Assembly: GCF_029227915.1 (NCBI RefSeq)
Contig: NC_079881.1
Span: 4,960,001 to 5,024,000, forward strand
DNA length: 64,000 bases
DNA from: Hydractinia symbiolongicarpus
Taxonomy: Eukaryota; Cnidaria; Hydrozoa; Anthoathecata; Hydractiniidae
Reading direction: 5' to 3'
Part shown: positions 11,901 through 23,538 of the stretch, piece by piece
Position numbering within the stretch: the first letter of the stretch is position 1
How the letters are laid out: each line of letters opens with the position of its first letter
Program-made: the position numbers and the translations under genes
The notes under the pieces: model-generated
Database searches by the model: none
What the model was told of the DNA's origin: nothing
The model's input: only the letters and a program-made list of their open reading frames with translations

Positions 11901-14027
11901 TGTGATTAGCTCGTAATCGAACGTTTACTCGTGCAATTGGAAATAATCGAACTCGTAATTTTTTTGCTTTTTAAATTTATCCTCGGAAAATTAAAAGCAA
12001 AAAAAAAATACTCGTTCGATTATTTCTTAATTGCACTCGTAAACATGCGATTACATATACAAATGATTTTTGTTGTCGTGGGTATTGCTTACTAAAAAAA
12101 CAAATTGTGAACATTATTTGGAAAAAACAGCTGACTTATTTTTTTCTTTTTCCTCAAATAACCGCGTGATATCTTTAATTATTACAATTAACATTTGCAT
12201 TGTTTCTAAAGAGCGTAAAATTGAAAAACCCCAAAAAACTTACAATCATCAACTCCCCATCCCTTTACAACAAAGCATCCACGTCTCAGGCCATTGCAAG
12301 ACATATCAATTTTGAAAACTTCTCCTTCATAGTGTAAGCCAAATACAATTGTTCGCAGTAGTAAGTCTTGCTTCCACTATAAACAATATAACAATAAAAC
12401 AAAAGTCTTTTTCACTATACCAAAAAAATATCGTGCGAAAAATAAAACATGCAGGTTTGACACTGGTCCTGAGTACAAGTGGTATATCTTTAAAAAAGGT
12501 CAATGCAAGGCAAATTCCTGCAAGCTTTCGCTTTCTTGAAGTCTAACTAAAATTCTGGACCTAAAGATCCGCAGAAATTGCTTTGTTTAGTAGAGGGCAA
12601 CCACAAACTATTGCTAAGGAGAACGATAATTAGATACAGCGTTGTATAAGTTTCTTTTAGGTAATAAGGAATGCTAAAGATAAAGTCCAACATGTAGAGG
12701 CAGACTTGCTTTTATCTATGCTACCTTTAATATGGCTTATAACCATAAAAAGTGCCATGATTTTTGAAAACAAATTAAAATTTTATCAGGTGTTTCTTTT
12801 AGGTATTTAGCAACGTAAAAGATTCAACATGTAGAGGCTAGCCTGCTTTCTTTTTATGTTGTTTTTGATATAGCTTATGATCAGAATTTTTGAAAACAAA
12901 TTAAAATTTCAAATACTTGCTGCATGTGTCATTAGGCTCTTAAAACAGGCCCTTTTTAATAATGGTAAGGACTTCTAATTAGTTTTCCAATAATATTATT
13001 GGTTTTTTAACTTTTCTATCCGATTAAGAAAATTGGGCGGTCATCGTACTATAACTTAATATGTATTTTTTTCCTCGTGGTTTAGAAAAAAATGATTTAA
13101 TTTATTTTGTAGTGTCGAGAGGGGGCATTGTAAAACGTCCTGGTGTAAATTTAGAGAAATTATTTTCCAAAAAAATATTTTCATAACTTTAATTGCTTTT
13201 ATTTCATTCTCCCATTTGTTTACCTGTATTTTCAAATTTCTTTGCTCGTACACGTAGTTAAATGAAGTAGTAGATTCATAGTTCCACCCCCGCCCATCCC
13301 ATTTGTACCAGGTCATGCGTCTTGTACCAGAACAATATCCAACTGATGATGGTAATTCCAATGCTGCGGAAGTATCACCAAGAGTGAGTAAAGGCGTAAA
13401 TGAAGTGAGATGACAGCCTATGGGAGAAATGATGATATTTATAGAAAAATTTATTTCCAGGTAACCAGTATTCAACAAGTCATATAATATAGACTATAAG
13501 AAGAAATGTCACCCGTAGTCAACCTATTCAAAGTTGTTACATGTTCTGCAAAGAAAAACGCTACAAAAACATCAACCAGATTAGAGTTAATTCTAAATGT
13601 AGTAAACTTTTCAAAAGGAAATTAAGACAATTGTATTACCAAGGTGAAAAAGTGAAAGGAAGTGTTTTATAAAAACCGCTACAAAAGATCAGGATAAGTT
13701 TACTCTGAAGTACACGTAATGTTAATATACTTTGGCTAATGTTTGAATAAGCTTAAAATAATCTAATAAATGTTATAACAAACCTAATGGTCTTCCTCCT
13801 CCTGAATGACACGAAGCAGCCTGAGTACTGTCAACGCTGTAAAAGTCTTGTCCATTACAAGAGCATTTCGATATCGGATTTGGATTGTAGTATGCGTTAA
13901 AATGTTCGCATGTGTAGCCAGGTATTTTTTCAAATTGATCACTACCTTCTCGCGTGACCTTTATGGAAGCCAAAACAGTAGTAAATATCCAACAATGGAA
14001 GAGTGCATTAAGCCAGAGCAACTTCAT
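2688..14027 (-). CDS. Modular Cys-rich membrane protein (five A-B-C modules)
   Basis: Joined exons, 5' to 3' on the minus strand: 14027-13784, 13417-13224, 12376-12244, 10339-10139, 9681-9488, 9376-9247, 8202-7960, 7536-7340, 7261-7117, 6695-6354, 5507-5314, 4218-4089, 3954-3718, 3549-3356, 3276-3132, 2977-2688. All junctions are GT-AG and the lengths stay in frame to 1070 residues. The start is the ATG of a clear signal peptide (MKLLWLNALFHC..., cleavage likely after VLAS). Five repeats of a three-exon module follow, each about 160 residues with eight conserved Cys. Pro- or Thr-rich stalks precede modules 3 and 4 and the membrane exon. The last exon has a 23-residue hydrophobic span and a short basic tail (RAKKNR). 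A type I cell-surface protein is inferred. I recognise no named domain in the modules. The largest intron (10340-12243) holds nothing I recognise. Confidence 0.8.
3132..3954 (-). CDS. Module 5: A5, B5, C5 exons
   Basis: A5 (3718-3954) has a short Pro/Ser stalk (TPTPSPEPG), KSIDEFNEPGNYFGC and SCHAGGGRDLG. This copy is the most diverged of the A exons (GCVCKEQDFYS). B5 (3356-3549) encodes GCTLSTSTQLITLDATAAS and QCSGT. C5 (3132-3276) encodes WRSYIITGV, FKISLFCDG and RGCFLVKGAG, and ends AGGT|GTATGT in phase 1. It pairs with module 3. Confidence 0.8.
4089..6695 (-). CDS. Module 4: mucin-like stalk plus A4, B4, C4 exons
   Basis: A4 (6354-6695) begins with eight Pro, then roughly 35 residues of TTTTP/TTTTPI repeats, a likely O-glycosylated stalk, and then the module start REGSDQFEKVPGYTC and SCHPGGGRALG. 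The stalk DNA is a GTTGTCGTC-type microsatellite on the plus strand. B4 (5314-5507) encodes GCHLTTFTPLLTPDDTSA and QCFGT. C4 (4089-4218) encodes WKWYIVQ, FKIDMSCNG and KGCFVVKGWGV, ending T|GTAAGT. It is the nearest relative of module 1. Confidence 0.8.
7117..8202 (-). CDS. Module 3: Pro-rich stalk plus A3, B3, C3 exons
   Basis: A3 (7960-8202) opens with a Pro-rich stalk (SPPPPSPPQPPPPPPQP), then KRQNTDEFRNI, GCSCNGQDLYS and SCHAGGGRDLG; donor G|GTGAGA. B3 (7340-7536) encodes GCTLSASTSLITVDDTATS and the Cys of GECSGG. C3 (7117-7261) encodes WISYRITGV, FKINLSCNG and RGCFLVKGAG; donor C|GTACAA. B3 and C3 are close to B5 and C5. An ATG at 8281 upstream of A3 reads into a hydrophobic stretch, but that stretch is the intron's T-rich acceptor region. 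Confidence 0.8.
7764..7876. repeat. Interspersed repeat copy 1 (in intron)
   Basis: This intronic segment has GGGGTCGCCCGTCCAATAT and, further on, GCAGAGACAGACAGGCGACTA. Both blocks recur in the same order at 32113-32290, so they belong to one short repeat family. Confidence 0.55.
9247..10339 (-). CDS. Module 2: A2, B2, C2 exons
   Basis: A2 (10139-10339) follows a T-rich acceptor and encodes RRQNTDEFRNI, GCSCTGNDFYS and SCYPGGGRNLG; its donor G|GTATGT is a consensus match. B2 (9488-9681) encodes GCYLSSSTAVMTADDTAAS, the second Cys in RCSGT, and WQRWNGKSW. C2 (9247-9376) encodes WKFLVPQ, KLDMSCRG and RGCFLIKGSG, ending T|GTGAGT. A2 resembles A3, while C2 is intermediate between the two C types. 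There is essentially no stalk (DDNGPGQ only). Confidence 0.8.
12244..14027 (-). CDS. Module 1: signal peptide plus A1, B1, C1 exons
   Basis: A1 (13784-14027) encodes the signal peptide and a four-Cys segment with C-SC-N-GQDFYSVD and ending SCHSGGGRPLG. The donor is G|GTTTGT, phase 1. B1 (13224-13417) starts GCHL, has YCSGT and Trp-rich WYKWDGRGW, and ends in phase 0 at CAG|GTAAAC. C1 (12244-12376) starts with Trp and has FKIDMSCNG and RGCFVVKGWG; it ends T|GTAAGT, phase 1. This module is closest to module 4 (same DQFEKxPGYTC start and same KGWGV end). There is no stalk between the signal peptide and the module. Confidence 0.8.
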
Positions 14028-14118
14028 AATGGAATCTTGAAAACGATATTATAAAAAAAATAAAGAAATAAGAAAAGAAATCGAACAAAGAAACAAATAA
14101 ACATAAACATATCACCAA

Positions 14119-14592
14119 AGTAAAGAAGGAAGCAAGTAAAGAAGTAAAGAAGTAAACAAGTAAAGAAGCAAACAAGCAAACAAGTAAAGAAGCAAACAAG
14201 CAAACAAGCAAACAAGCAAACAAGCAAACAAGCAAACAAGCAAACAAGCAAACAAGCAAACAAGCAAACAAGCAAACAAGCAAACAAGCAAACAAGCAAA
14301 CAAGCAAACAAGCAAACAAGCAAACAAGCAAACAAGCAAACAAGCAAACAAGCAAACAAGCAAACAAGCAAACAAGCAAACAAGCAAACAAGCAAACAAG
14401 CAAACAAGCAAACAAGCAAACAAGCAAACAAGCAAACAAGCAAACAAGCAAACAAGCAAACAAGCAAACAAGCAAACAAGCAAACAAGCAAACAAGCAAA
14501 CAAGCAAACAAGCAAACAAGCAAACAAGCAAACAAGCAAACAAGCAAACAAGCAAACAAACAAACAAACAAACAAAAAAGCAAACAAGCAAA
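14119..14592. repeat. 8-bp microsatellite (CAAACAAG)n
   Basis: Nearly pure AAACAAGC units from about 14184 to 14560, with degenerate edges (GTAAAGAA variants on the left, CAAACAAA on the right). It starts about 90 bp upstream of the ATG at 14027, so it lies in the 5' UTR or promoter of the modular gene. Because 8 and 3 share no factor, every minus-strand frame reads the same octapeptide LVCLFACL; these open frames are artefacts of the repeat. Confidence 0.95.
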
Positions 14593-17500
14593 GAACTACC
14601 TGTTTAAATATTGGTTACCGAAAACCAACACCTTCTGGAACATGCACTACCTTCCAACAAACCTCATCCCATTCCCTTACCATCCCCACATTGAAGAACC
14701 TGCCCTCCCGCGCCAATAAGCGCCAGTGTAACACATGGAATTTTTAATAGATCCTAGGACTCTTTTTAAGTGCTATCGGACAGAAGCAAATCAACATGTT
14801 ACAAAATAACACGCAAACTCATAAAACGGAACGGAAAATTTTCCTTACCTCTCGCAAAACACTCTGGAAATGTCTAATTGCTTGAAGAAAAACCTTCCTG
14901 TTGAATAATATTTTTATATGAAGTCAAAAGTCAGCAATTTGTATACTGCGTGTTTCTTCATGTACCTGAAAATCTTTATGAGATCAAGTTTTTTTACGTT
15001 CGTTTTAATAGTTACGGTCTTCAAATGGCCTTTTTGTGATTTCTTTAGGTTTATAATGGGGTAAATTGCCCTTTTAGGCTCGTACTATATTTTTTTTAAT
15101 TACATTTAAAATCTTTCAAAATTAGTTGATTTCATTGGTTGCACTTATGATCGCGCCACACAGACAAATTAATAAGTTCAAAGTACTTTTTTTTTTTATT
15201 ATGGCTAGTTAGCTGTCAGCACCGAATAAAAGAATGTTAATCTATAGAATAACATCGAAACTTCCATTAGGGTAACCCATCAACTTTTGCACAATTGTAA
15301 AGATTATCTCCATTGGTAATACGGTCTCTTTTCTTTGGCTTTCTTGTGTACTTAATGTTAGATGTAAGAGATAACCATAATTTAATATCCCACAAAACAG
15401 TTCATATTCGGCAAGGTTGTGGACTTATTCCAAAATATATTAAAATATATTAATAGCTAAAAAAGACAGCATTTTTGTGTTATTAAAAAAAAAACTTTAT
15501 TGAATTATTCTTTCAAAATTATTCTTCAGAGAATATGAAATAAATCAAATAAACAACAAAATTAAATTTGTGAATTTGAATTTGACTTTATAATGAATTA
15601 ACTCTGTCTTATTTCAGTAGAAATTTAAGTTTTATCGACACATTCGTAAGAATCAACAGATCAAAAGAAAAGTTGAAGCTGATAATTAATAACGTTAGTT
15701 TTTCAGAACCCAGTTGTACCCGGAATATGAAGGATATGAACAAAAACGTACTGAAGAAAAACGTATAGTCGCTGTTAAAAAAAATATCTCAAGAACAATT
15801 GAGACGAAATTTTGCGTAATAACATGAGCATTCAACTTCAGTACCATCAGCGTATGACAAAACTGGGAGATCGTACCACAAGATAGCACAAATTTGTTTA
15901 CATATTTTTTTTGTTTCTATTAATTTACAGGTAAATGGGTAATTAACCAATACAATAAGGCTTGATCCTTTCAGATCAATGAACTTTCGGAAGTCTAGTA
16001 CTTAGTTTCGAACCAACTTGTATTTCTATGCAGAAAGTAAATTTATATCTATTTTAGGCAATATCTTTAAAGCAAATATGTTGAAAGATTGTTCTTTTCC
16101 TACAATACTTCAAACATTTGGGACATATATTTGCTATACTCTAAAAGATCAAATTTCTATTTTTAAATAACACAAAAAATCCCTTTAGATGGTGAAAACG
16201 ATTGCAAACTCGCTTCTATGAGCAACGGCTACAACTTCAAAAAAACGTGGAAGCAAGAATGGCTGCAAAAAATAATTCTTTCAATTGCTTTTTTTTCAAT
16301 TGCATTGTTTTGTGGCTTCGAAATTCTAGATAATCTTTTCCTGCATTCCTGTTCAAATACTAAGTATATTTTGAATTTCATGTTTTTTGGCACTTAAAAT
16401 TTTTAAATTTGTATGTTAATCTTTGTGTCCTAATTTAATAATTCAAGAAATTTTTATCGCGCCTCGGTTTCAAACAGAGATCAGATGTCACTCAAATAAT
16501 TAAATAAAGCAGTCATTATACCATGTTGTTTATTAAAAATTTCCGATATAAAAACATCATGTTAAAAAAAGGGATTAACGTTCATCAGTTATATCCATTT
16601 TCTGTGTAACTGGTAAAAAACATGATGCTACAGTTTCATTGCACTTTAAAACGTCTAAATAATTGTACCCTCTTCAAATATTTTTTTTATTAATGCAAGT
16701 TTCCATTAATTGACAAAAACAAAGCAGAAATCACCATACCTTCATTACTTTGCAAGAAAGTATTATATTATATGTTTTTTATAAAATATTTCGTGCTTTA
16801 TTCGAGCAATGCCTTTAGTCTCTACTTTTACGTAAATGTCATTTTTATAAAAAAATAGGTTTATCTTTCCCTAATCAAAGTTAAAGCACGCAAAACAAAC
16901 TCAGTCTCACCTAGCCAAGCTTAAATTCATGTCAGGGATTTTTAAAACTCTAAAGTTTGTAACATTAATTTAATTAGAAAAAGCATATTTAAACATTTTG
17001 TTTTTTAAATAAAGCTATGCACTTTTTCTTAGATTTAGAGAATGTTTTATATATCATGAAAAAAGATGGCCCACGCTTTAACAATATTTAACCCTATTTG
17101 GCATAAAATGCCCAGCAAATACAAGTGTTAATATGCTCTAAAATACCTGATCAATTGTTATGAAGCTTTGGGTCTAATGGTGTTTTTATGATAGGCATCT
17201 TTTCTTAAAAAATTTGACTTAACTAGTCAATGGTCCCAAACTACCATTAAAATCCCTAAAACAGGAACGCTGTGAATTTTGATCTAATGATCACACGAGC
17301 AAGAAAAGAGTTTATATTTTTTAATTCAGGTTCTTTGGCTATGTTTTGCAACATATTGAATCTGGTTTCACCGACTTTCACAAGTCTAAACTGACATATA
17401 AAAGTATTTGTTAAGATTTTTATGCACAAAAAAGCGACGTAATGTTACAAACCATTTATTTTACTAACAGGAAGTATCGTCCAACAAGTTTTCAATCACG

Positions 17501-20500
17501 ACTTAGAGATTAAATATTATTTTTCCGATATTAAAAAAACAGGTATTCTTAATACTGGTATAATTAATTCTTTCTGTCTTACACTACAATTGTGCTAAAC
17601 TTGATGTCATTCATAACATTTTTTGTCCGCTTTTTTTCTTTTTCTACACCATTTCTAAAATTATGAAGGATTCATAGATATTCAAGTAGTTCTTAATAAC
17701 CATAGTCTGTTGTGGTATTTTAAAACATAATGGAAAGTTAATAACAACGTTCTTCGTCGAGGAGTGTGTAAATTTTTTTTTAATTCAATTATATGTTTCT
17801 TGTTTTTCTGCAGTCTTAAAAATAGTCTTCCGTTAATAAAGTAAGTGTTCAAAGATTAGTTACGTGATTGTTGCTACCAAAAAGCTGTTTTCTGGCAACT
17901 ACATTCATCTCTTTCTGTTCGTTACCAAACTATACGTAGAAAAGCCCTAACCTTTTCTGTACTGTGATAAAATGTTTTTAAATATTGCATTCTTTGATAT
18001 CCAAAAATTTATAGCTAAAGAAACGTTTTCCAGTATTTTTTGTGCATATCATCATTGGGTGCCTTAAAAATATGTTTTTTAATGAGACTACAATGACTGT
18101 TTCAAGGTATTTTTAATCTTACAGGTATATTCAACACAAGTAAATAGTATTTTTGTATACGTGATTAAAAATTGATAATAGAGATGGACTAGTTGTACAC
18201 AATAAACAGAAATTAGGACAGTTGAGAGCCAGAAGAATGTTGTGACATTTGTTGTAAAAACTTGACCTCGTCATACGTACACTCCACGCTTGAACATCGC
18301 TTTCGGGTAAGATAACTTTATTACTTCATTAATCTGCACATCTTGTTTAATTATTTTAATTTCTTTTATGTAAAAAAATTCTTTTGTGTTATGGTTTCTA
18401 TGGAAAGAATTACCCAGTTGCCTCGTGAAGTTTCAGCTGACACGGAACAAACCGACACGATTTTCACTTGTCACATGTCGGATACCTTTTTTAGTTAAAA
18501 AAAATGACTAAAAATCTGTCAATGTAAACAGGTAGGTCGCAGTATTGATAAGATTATTCTGTTTGATAAAAAAAATAAAAAAAGAATTTAAAGCTGTCTT
18601 AAATATAAAATTTATGCTTTTAGTATGGACTGATATGAACTGTGCAACTCGTAGCGCCATGTTTACGCATTTATAACGGCTTTGTATTCCTGACGATGGA
18701 CAATACCCTATTCAATTCAAGGGGAGTGTTAAAATCTTTTTTGTAATGCTATTTGAATATGATACTGAGTTTTTGTATTTAGCTATTAGTTTCTGAATAA
18801 CAAATTTTGAATTTCATAGCTATCAGAGTCGTCGATATTGGTCATAACTGGAAACTATCCCTTATACTTTCATAAAATACTTACAACTGGGAACATATAA
18901 TAAATTTCGTTAGGATTATCCTTAGAACAAAATTTTAAATCATCAAGGAAAATCATTATCCGAAGATTGGACACAAGCCCAACCCTTTTTGCCGTTCTTC
19001 TCTCCAGATTCTGCCCAAGAATCGGGAAAACTCAGATTTTCAGGCTATTATTCATGCGAATTATGTAAAAACAACAAAATATATTACATAACTTTTATTT
19101 GGATATCAGAAACAAAAAAGCAGATAACGTTGAAATAAACAAAAAATATTGCTGCCATTTTAGTACTTTTGCGACGTACTATAGAGGGCATCAAGCTATA
19201 CGTTTTCTTTATTCACTTTCCTTGTCCACACATTTGTTGCCTGAGATCACCTACAGAAACACACTGAAACTAACCGAGGTCGGGTAATGGAATGCATTTA
19301 GCTAGATATTAAGCTTTCTGAAGTTGATATATGTGGTTTGGAGAAAAAACTGGAAAGTGTTGAAGTGCAATCTGGCTAGCTGCTTAGTTGTTGATGTCCA
19401 GGCTAAATAATTTGACCTCACGGAATTTTAATTTCCTCAAAAGCCAATGATAATGTCTCGTTTCATTCTCTAACACCCCATTGACCAATCAGAACGCAGA
19501 TTATCAATAGTCTGATACCACCACGGTCCGTTAAAGAATAAAGTGTATTCTGTGACAAGAACGTTCCGTAGCCAAATTGCAGCCATGACCGACAACCAAA
19601 AGTATTTTTCACCCTTACTGGCTAATCAGAACTAGATGCTATTAATTAAAGAGTATTTTATTTTTGATAATTAATTAACTTCTTAAAAGTTAGAAATGTA
19701 TGCTGGCTAACAAGAAAATCTTCTGATACTGACTTGCCCCTTCTAGTTTAGTGGTTCAGTCGAAAGTAAAATAGCTTATCGAAGCAGCTAGTTATAGCTA
19801 ATTAGCTAGGCTAACCACACACAGAAAAGCTAGCCAACAGCTAGTTTAAAAGTAGCAGCAACCAGATAAATTAAAGAGGCATAAGATCTTATTTGGATGA
19901 TGGTTGTTTCAATGAAATCAGCTCTTCGATTCTAGAAATTTGTTTCTAGAGTTAAGTTTCTTGAAAAATTCCTAAATTCACCCCGATGAAATATTCACAA
20001 AATGATTTTTCCAAGATTTGTTAGGAAAAATACAAAAGGGCGCCAAATTTACTCCAAACACCGCAATAGAAAGTCTTTCGGGGGAGTTCGGAATTTTGAA
20101 AATTTCTCAAAATTTTAAAATTTGTAAAAAGATATACTTTTTGGTTGTAGCAAAGCATCAATTTTTAGAATCCTACGAAATTCTACTGACTCATAAAAAA
20201 CAAAATAACGTTGACGAAAAAAGAGGTTCAAAATAAAGTCACACAACTCCATATATTTGGGGAGTCTTTTTTGTGGCCAATTCAGCAGAAATAAAAATAC
20301 ACTTCAATTTTAAAAATTGCTCTCCCTCCTCTCTCCTATAAAGTGTTTCTATACTTTTTAACTTAAAAACAACTTGTGAGCACAGTTTAATCAAAAAAGG
20401 ACGACACATGATCAATCTTGTCGAATTCAATAAATTGCTTGCAAAAACTGGTTTGTGTATAGTCCGCTTAATAATACTTGTTGTACAGAGATCAAAATCT

Positions 20501-23500
20501 TGTGTCATTTTTTAAATATCCTTCTTTTATAGATGAGCTGTAATGAAAACATCTAACATTTTAAAGCTTACCTCTCCTGAAAAGCAAGCTAGTTTCGTAT
20601 GAAAGAGCTTTAAAGTTTTTAACAAATCGTTTTACCTATTAGAAAAAATATTTCCTGATTTACCTACCTTGATAAAACTTTAACACAGCACCATATATTA
20701 GATGACGTCATGTATTAATTAGCTCAATTATTTAAAGTCAAAAAACTTGAGACCTGATTAACTTGAATTTTCAGGGAATGTAAGCTTTAAAAAGATCTGA
20801 AAGGAGAGAGAAAGATTCGGACTCGTCAATAATGAAACATTTGAATGCTGATATATTCATATATTCGCTCATATAGAACTATATTCCAAGGGCCAGTGAC
20901 GTATTGTGTTAAGAACCCGATGTATGAGAAAATGCTAAGAAATATTTAACAAAAAAAAGAATGATATCTGACATCAGTGTACAGTTCGGGTAAGGAAATT
21001 ATGGGAAAATTATTAGTATATGGGAAAATTAAATAAGAAATATTGAATTATTCAATAAAAATATATGTTGACGATTGCACGAAAACCGCTCGTCAGAATT
21101 TAAATTGTCTAATAATAAAAAAATGTACAAGTTGATGCAGGAAACATTTTCCGACATAAAAATAATTTTTGTATGTTTAAAAACGGGTTAAAGACATCGA
21201 TTTCCTGACTGACAACATGGTACCGCGTAACATCCTAATCCCTTTGAGACTTTCCTTCAATACAGCTACAGCCGTCCACAAAAATTATGGCTCTCCACTC
21301 CCCCTTAGTGTCATTCAATGTTGAAAAGTTACCTTTGGGGATGGGCGGTGTAAACGATTACACGTGACCACGTCAACCACTATATAACCATTGATCATAA
21401 GCGGAAACGGGATTACTATCTGCAGAATTTGTAGCTATGTTCTCTTGCTGATTTTGCTAAACTTTTAGGTCGTTGGTTTTTGGCTAAAATTGCCAGGGAC
21501 AACATATTTTGTGACTGATTGTACCTAGAACAAGCCGTGTGATGGGACGTTCCTAATCAAAGTAGAATTATCTTACTTACTGTGTAGTATATGTAGCCTA
21601 GTGAGCTAGAAAATCTGTCCAATAGAATAATTCTATAATAGCTAATTTTATGCTAGATTTGTAACTAGTTTCATGCTAGCTGCATGACACTGTTTGCTCT
21701 GTTTTTTGTGCTAGCTAACTTTTGAGGTAGCTAGGTAGCTGGTTATATGCTATCTTAGTTCTATTATTATTGCAGCTAAGTCGGCACTTTTATGCTACCT
21801 AGCTTTTCGTTTGAGTAAGGCTGTACTCTATGGACCATGTGATTTCTTTCGTATCCAGACTCCTTAATGGAAACAGTTGCACTACATTCTTTTGGTGACA
21901 TTATGAAACTTTTAACATTCAAAATAAAATTCAAAGTTCTGAATTCTAAATCCATCATAGCTTCATATATTTTTACACATTTTATGAAACAGCAACAGTT
22001 AATTTTACATGTTTTTTCTCATAAATAAACAACAATACAATACATTTACCCTTAAAACAAACACAGTATTTAGCTCCATAACAAAAATTGAGCTTATTAA
22101 GGATGCATTGTAGATTCTTGGATTGTGTTATTGAGACAAAAATACTACATTAAGTAAGTTCAAAGTGAATTTTACTCTAGAGCGAGCGCTTAGTACAGGT
22201 AAACAATGTCGCACATCCATATAGGCGTGATACCCATTTCCCATTTCCTTACTTCAAATTAAATAAAAACACAGGGAACAGCCTGTTACTCTGCACCGCT
22301 AAAAAAATCACTCACCAATTTTATTTCGTGAAAAAGTTTTACATTTAAAAGGTAAAAACATAGTTTTCAACCTGTTTTTGCCGTGTTAAAGCAAAAAAAA
22401 TCAATCCTGCAACATGGCTTCATTTTACGGAAAAAGTTTCCGTTGAAGTTAAAAAAATAATTGTTGCACTGGGATGACCGCTTAGTACAAGTAAATCATG
22501 GGGCATATCTTTATATATATTCCATAAAAACGAATCTGACGGGAAGTTGATTTCTTTATTAAACAGAACGTCCATGTGCAGTTTTTCTCTTTAATAATTC
22601 TTTTTCTTTTACGCCAAATAACAGACTAGATACGAAACCAACAAAACCGCTTGGCGTAACATTAAGATAACGATTCAAACCAGATGTATTATACAACACA
22701 ATTTGGAATTATAAAGAAAGGGTAAAACCGGACCGCAACCGGAAATCCATGTATTTCGAAAAGTTTCCCTTAAAATGGAGTTCCACACATCTGTCATTTT
22801 TGTTTCGCAGTATGTCGCCATGAATACAAAAGACCATACATAAAAAAGACGCAGTTTGCAAAGAACAAATAACATCTTGTCTTTATTACTTACACGCCTA
22901 ATTGCAATGTACAAGTTTTCTACCTCTTTTTTTGTAAATGAATAGAAAAGAAATTTTGTTTCTGATTATAATATAAAATGCTTTAGGTATACAAAAGTGT
23001 TATTTACTATTTTTAACTGTATTTACAGGGTTTTCTCTACAAAATATATCGTCACAAATGTAGGTGCCGAACCGGTAAATACAATGCTAAATTGTTAATT
23101 ATGCATATAACAAAGTTAGGAAAAAAAATTTTAAGCTGGGAGAAAAGTTTCTAAAAGTTAAGTGTCGTATTAAAACAGAGATTCAAATAAACTAACAAGC
23201 AACAACAAAAAATTCAGATTGTAGGATATTTACTGTAAAAATGAAATTCACACACGTATAAAAACTCTTGTTAATTTTTAATCCAAATCTATCTGCTAAA
23301 GCTTAAAACATACGAGTGAAAATAAATACAAGCAAAATGTGCTTTTCGCAATATACCATTTACACTAAAATCATTAGCGTATTTCACTTGCTCAAAAAAA
23401 TATAAAAACAGTTGTCAAACAAAATAGTACGCTAAATTACTAAATTGACAAACTGAAAATCCCGTATAATACTTTTGAATAAAGTCACTATTGATCAAAT

Positions 23501-23538
23501 ACACGTGTATGGTAATCAGCTGGTAAGAAGGTCACATT
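14593..23538. other. 9-kb AT-rich region, no gene recognised
   Basis: Six-frame reading gives only short frames without recognisable motifs. TAGC-rich low-complexity patches occur around 19790-19850 and 21590-21780. A short duplicated motif (CGCTTAGTACARGTAAA) is found at about 22194 and 22488. The part next to 23538 is probably the 3' UTR of the beta-helix gene. Confidence 0.5.

Noticed and set aside
14008-14591. Three long overlapping minus-strand open frames rich in Leu, Cys and Phe
   Set aside because: They are translations of the 8-bp microsatellite; all frames give the same octapeptide.
22187-22515. Duplicated motif CGCTTAGTACARGTAAA about 295 bp apart
   Set aside because: Similarity decays quickly on both sides; not enough to define an element.
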